Positions 5,325 to 5,422 of a DNA stretch of 5,422 nucleotides are shown here, one piece after another (positions within the stretch are counted from its first letter, which is position 1; each line of letters opens with the position of its first letter). This stretch comes from Acidobacteriaceae bacterium (GTDB lineage Bacteria > Acidobacteriota > Terriglobia > Terriglobales > Acidobacteriaceae). Where the stretch lies: contig JAOAPG010000390.1 in NCBI GenBank assembly GCA_025462785.1, positions 1 to 5,422 of the forward strand, written 5' to 3'. The notes under the pieces were generated by a model. The model did no database searches. It worked only from the letters and a program-made list of their open reading frames with translations, and was not told where the DNA came from. A program made the position numbers and the translations under genes.

Positions 5325-5422
5325 ATGAGTAAGAACGCTACAAGCTCTACTTCCCGCGTGTCCTTTGCAAAACAGAGCATAGCTGGCTGCTTGGCTCTCC
5401 AATTGCTTTTTGGAGCGTCATT
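5325..5422 (+). CDS. 5' end of an exported-protein gene (truncated by window end)
   Basis: The ATG at 5325 has GGAG at 5314-5317, 7 nt upstream. An overlapping ATG at 5321 leads to a stop after three codons and is not used. The 32 visible codons give a polar, Ser/Thr-rich n-region with Arg12 and Lys16, followed by a hydrophobic run I-A-G-C-L-A-L-Q-L-L-F-G-A-S, which looks like a signal peptide. A Cys sits within the core but there is no clear lipobox. The mature protein lies outside the window, so no function can be given. Confidence 0.6.
   Translation, partial: MSKNATSSTSRVSFAKQSIAGCLALQLLFGAS

Noticed and set aside
5157..5402. 81-codon minus-strand ORF over the right intergenic region
   Set aside because: It overlaps the plus-strand gene start at 5325, which has a ribosome site and a signal-peptide-like product. 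The minus-strand translation is low-complexity basic/hydrophobic and suggests no domain.

Overview
This looks like chromosomal DNA from a Gram-negative-type bacterium, most probably an acidobacterium. The pointers are indirect. Two genes start with TTG and one with GTG, coding GC is moderate, and the 4.7-5.2 kb gene matches from memory a family of small exported proteins (F-D-K-Q-N near the start, H-H-K-L-E-R-W near the end) that I associate with Acidobacteriota. No rRNA, tRNA, CRISPR array, insertion sequence or phage gene is visible.

Left part (1-3375, all on the plus strand). The window opens inside a membrane protein whose C-terminus is typical of the DUF4870/Tic20-like family. A probable four-gene transcription unit follows: a DHH/DHHA1 phosphoesterase (357-1331), an ABC ATPase (1365-2060), a FetB/UPF0014 membrane permease (2053-2841) and a DUF2127 four-helix membrane protein (2851-3375). 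Spacings are 33 nt, an 8-nt overlap and 9 nt. The ATPase and permease together form a FetAB (YbbL-YbbM) type exporter, implicated in iron export and oxidative-stress resistance in E. coli. The phosphoesterase has all the DHH landmarks except the second Asp of motif I, which is Ala here.

Middle part (3376-4475). A 408-nt gap without a convincing large gene holds a possible 51-56 codon minus-strand ORF, with a GAAC-N4-GTTC palindrome upstream of it. Next is a 75-residue Cys/His-rich protein with a -10-like box only 9 nt before its ATG and no Shine-Dalgarno, suggesting a leaderless mRNA. It converges on a minus-strand stand-alone response-regulator receiver domain (4062-4475) that has every phosphorylation residue but no output domain or adjacent kinase.

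Right part (4476-5422). A 213-nt divergent spacer leads to a secreted small protein starting with TTG (4689). Its open frame runs to 5183, but the family-like C-terminus lies in another frame (5048-5152), so one base appears to be missing near 5048. This is either a pseudogene or a sequence error. The window ends 98 nt into a new gene with a signal-peptide-like N-terminus.

I see no clearly undescribed multi-gene system. The most checkable items are the frameshift, the variant DHH motif, the leaderless Cys/His protein and the small minus-strand ORF with its palindrome.
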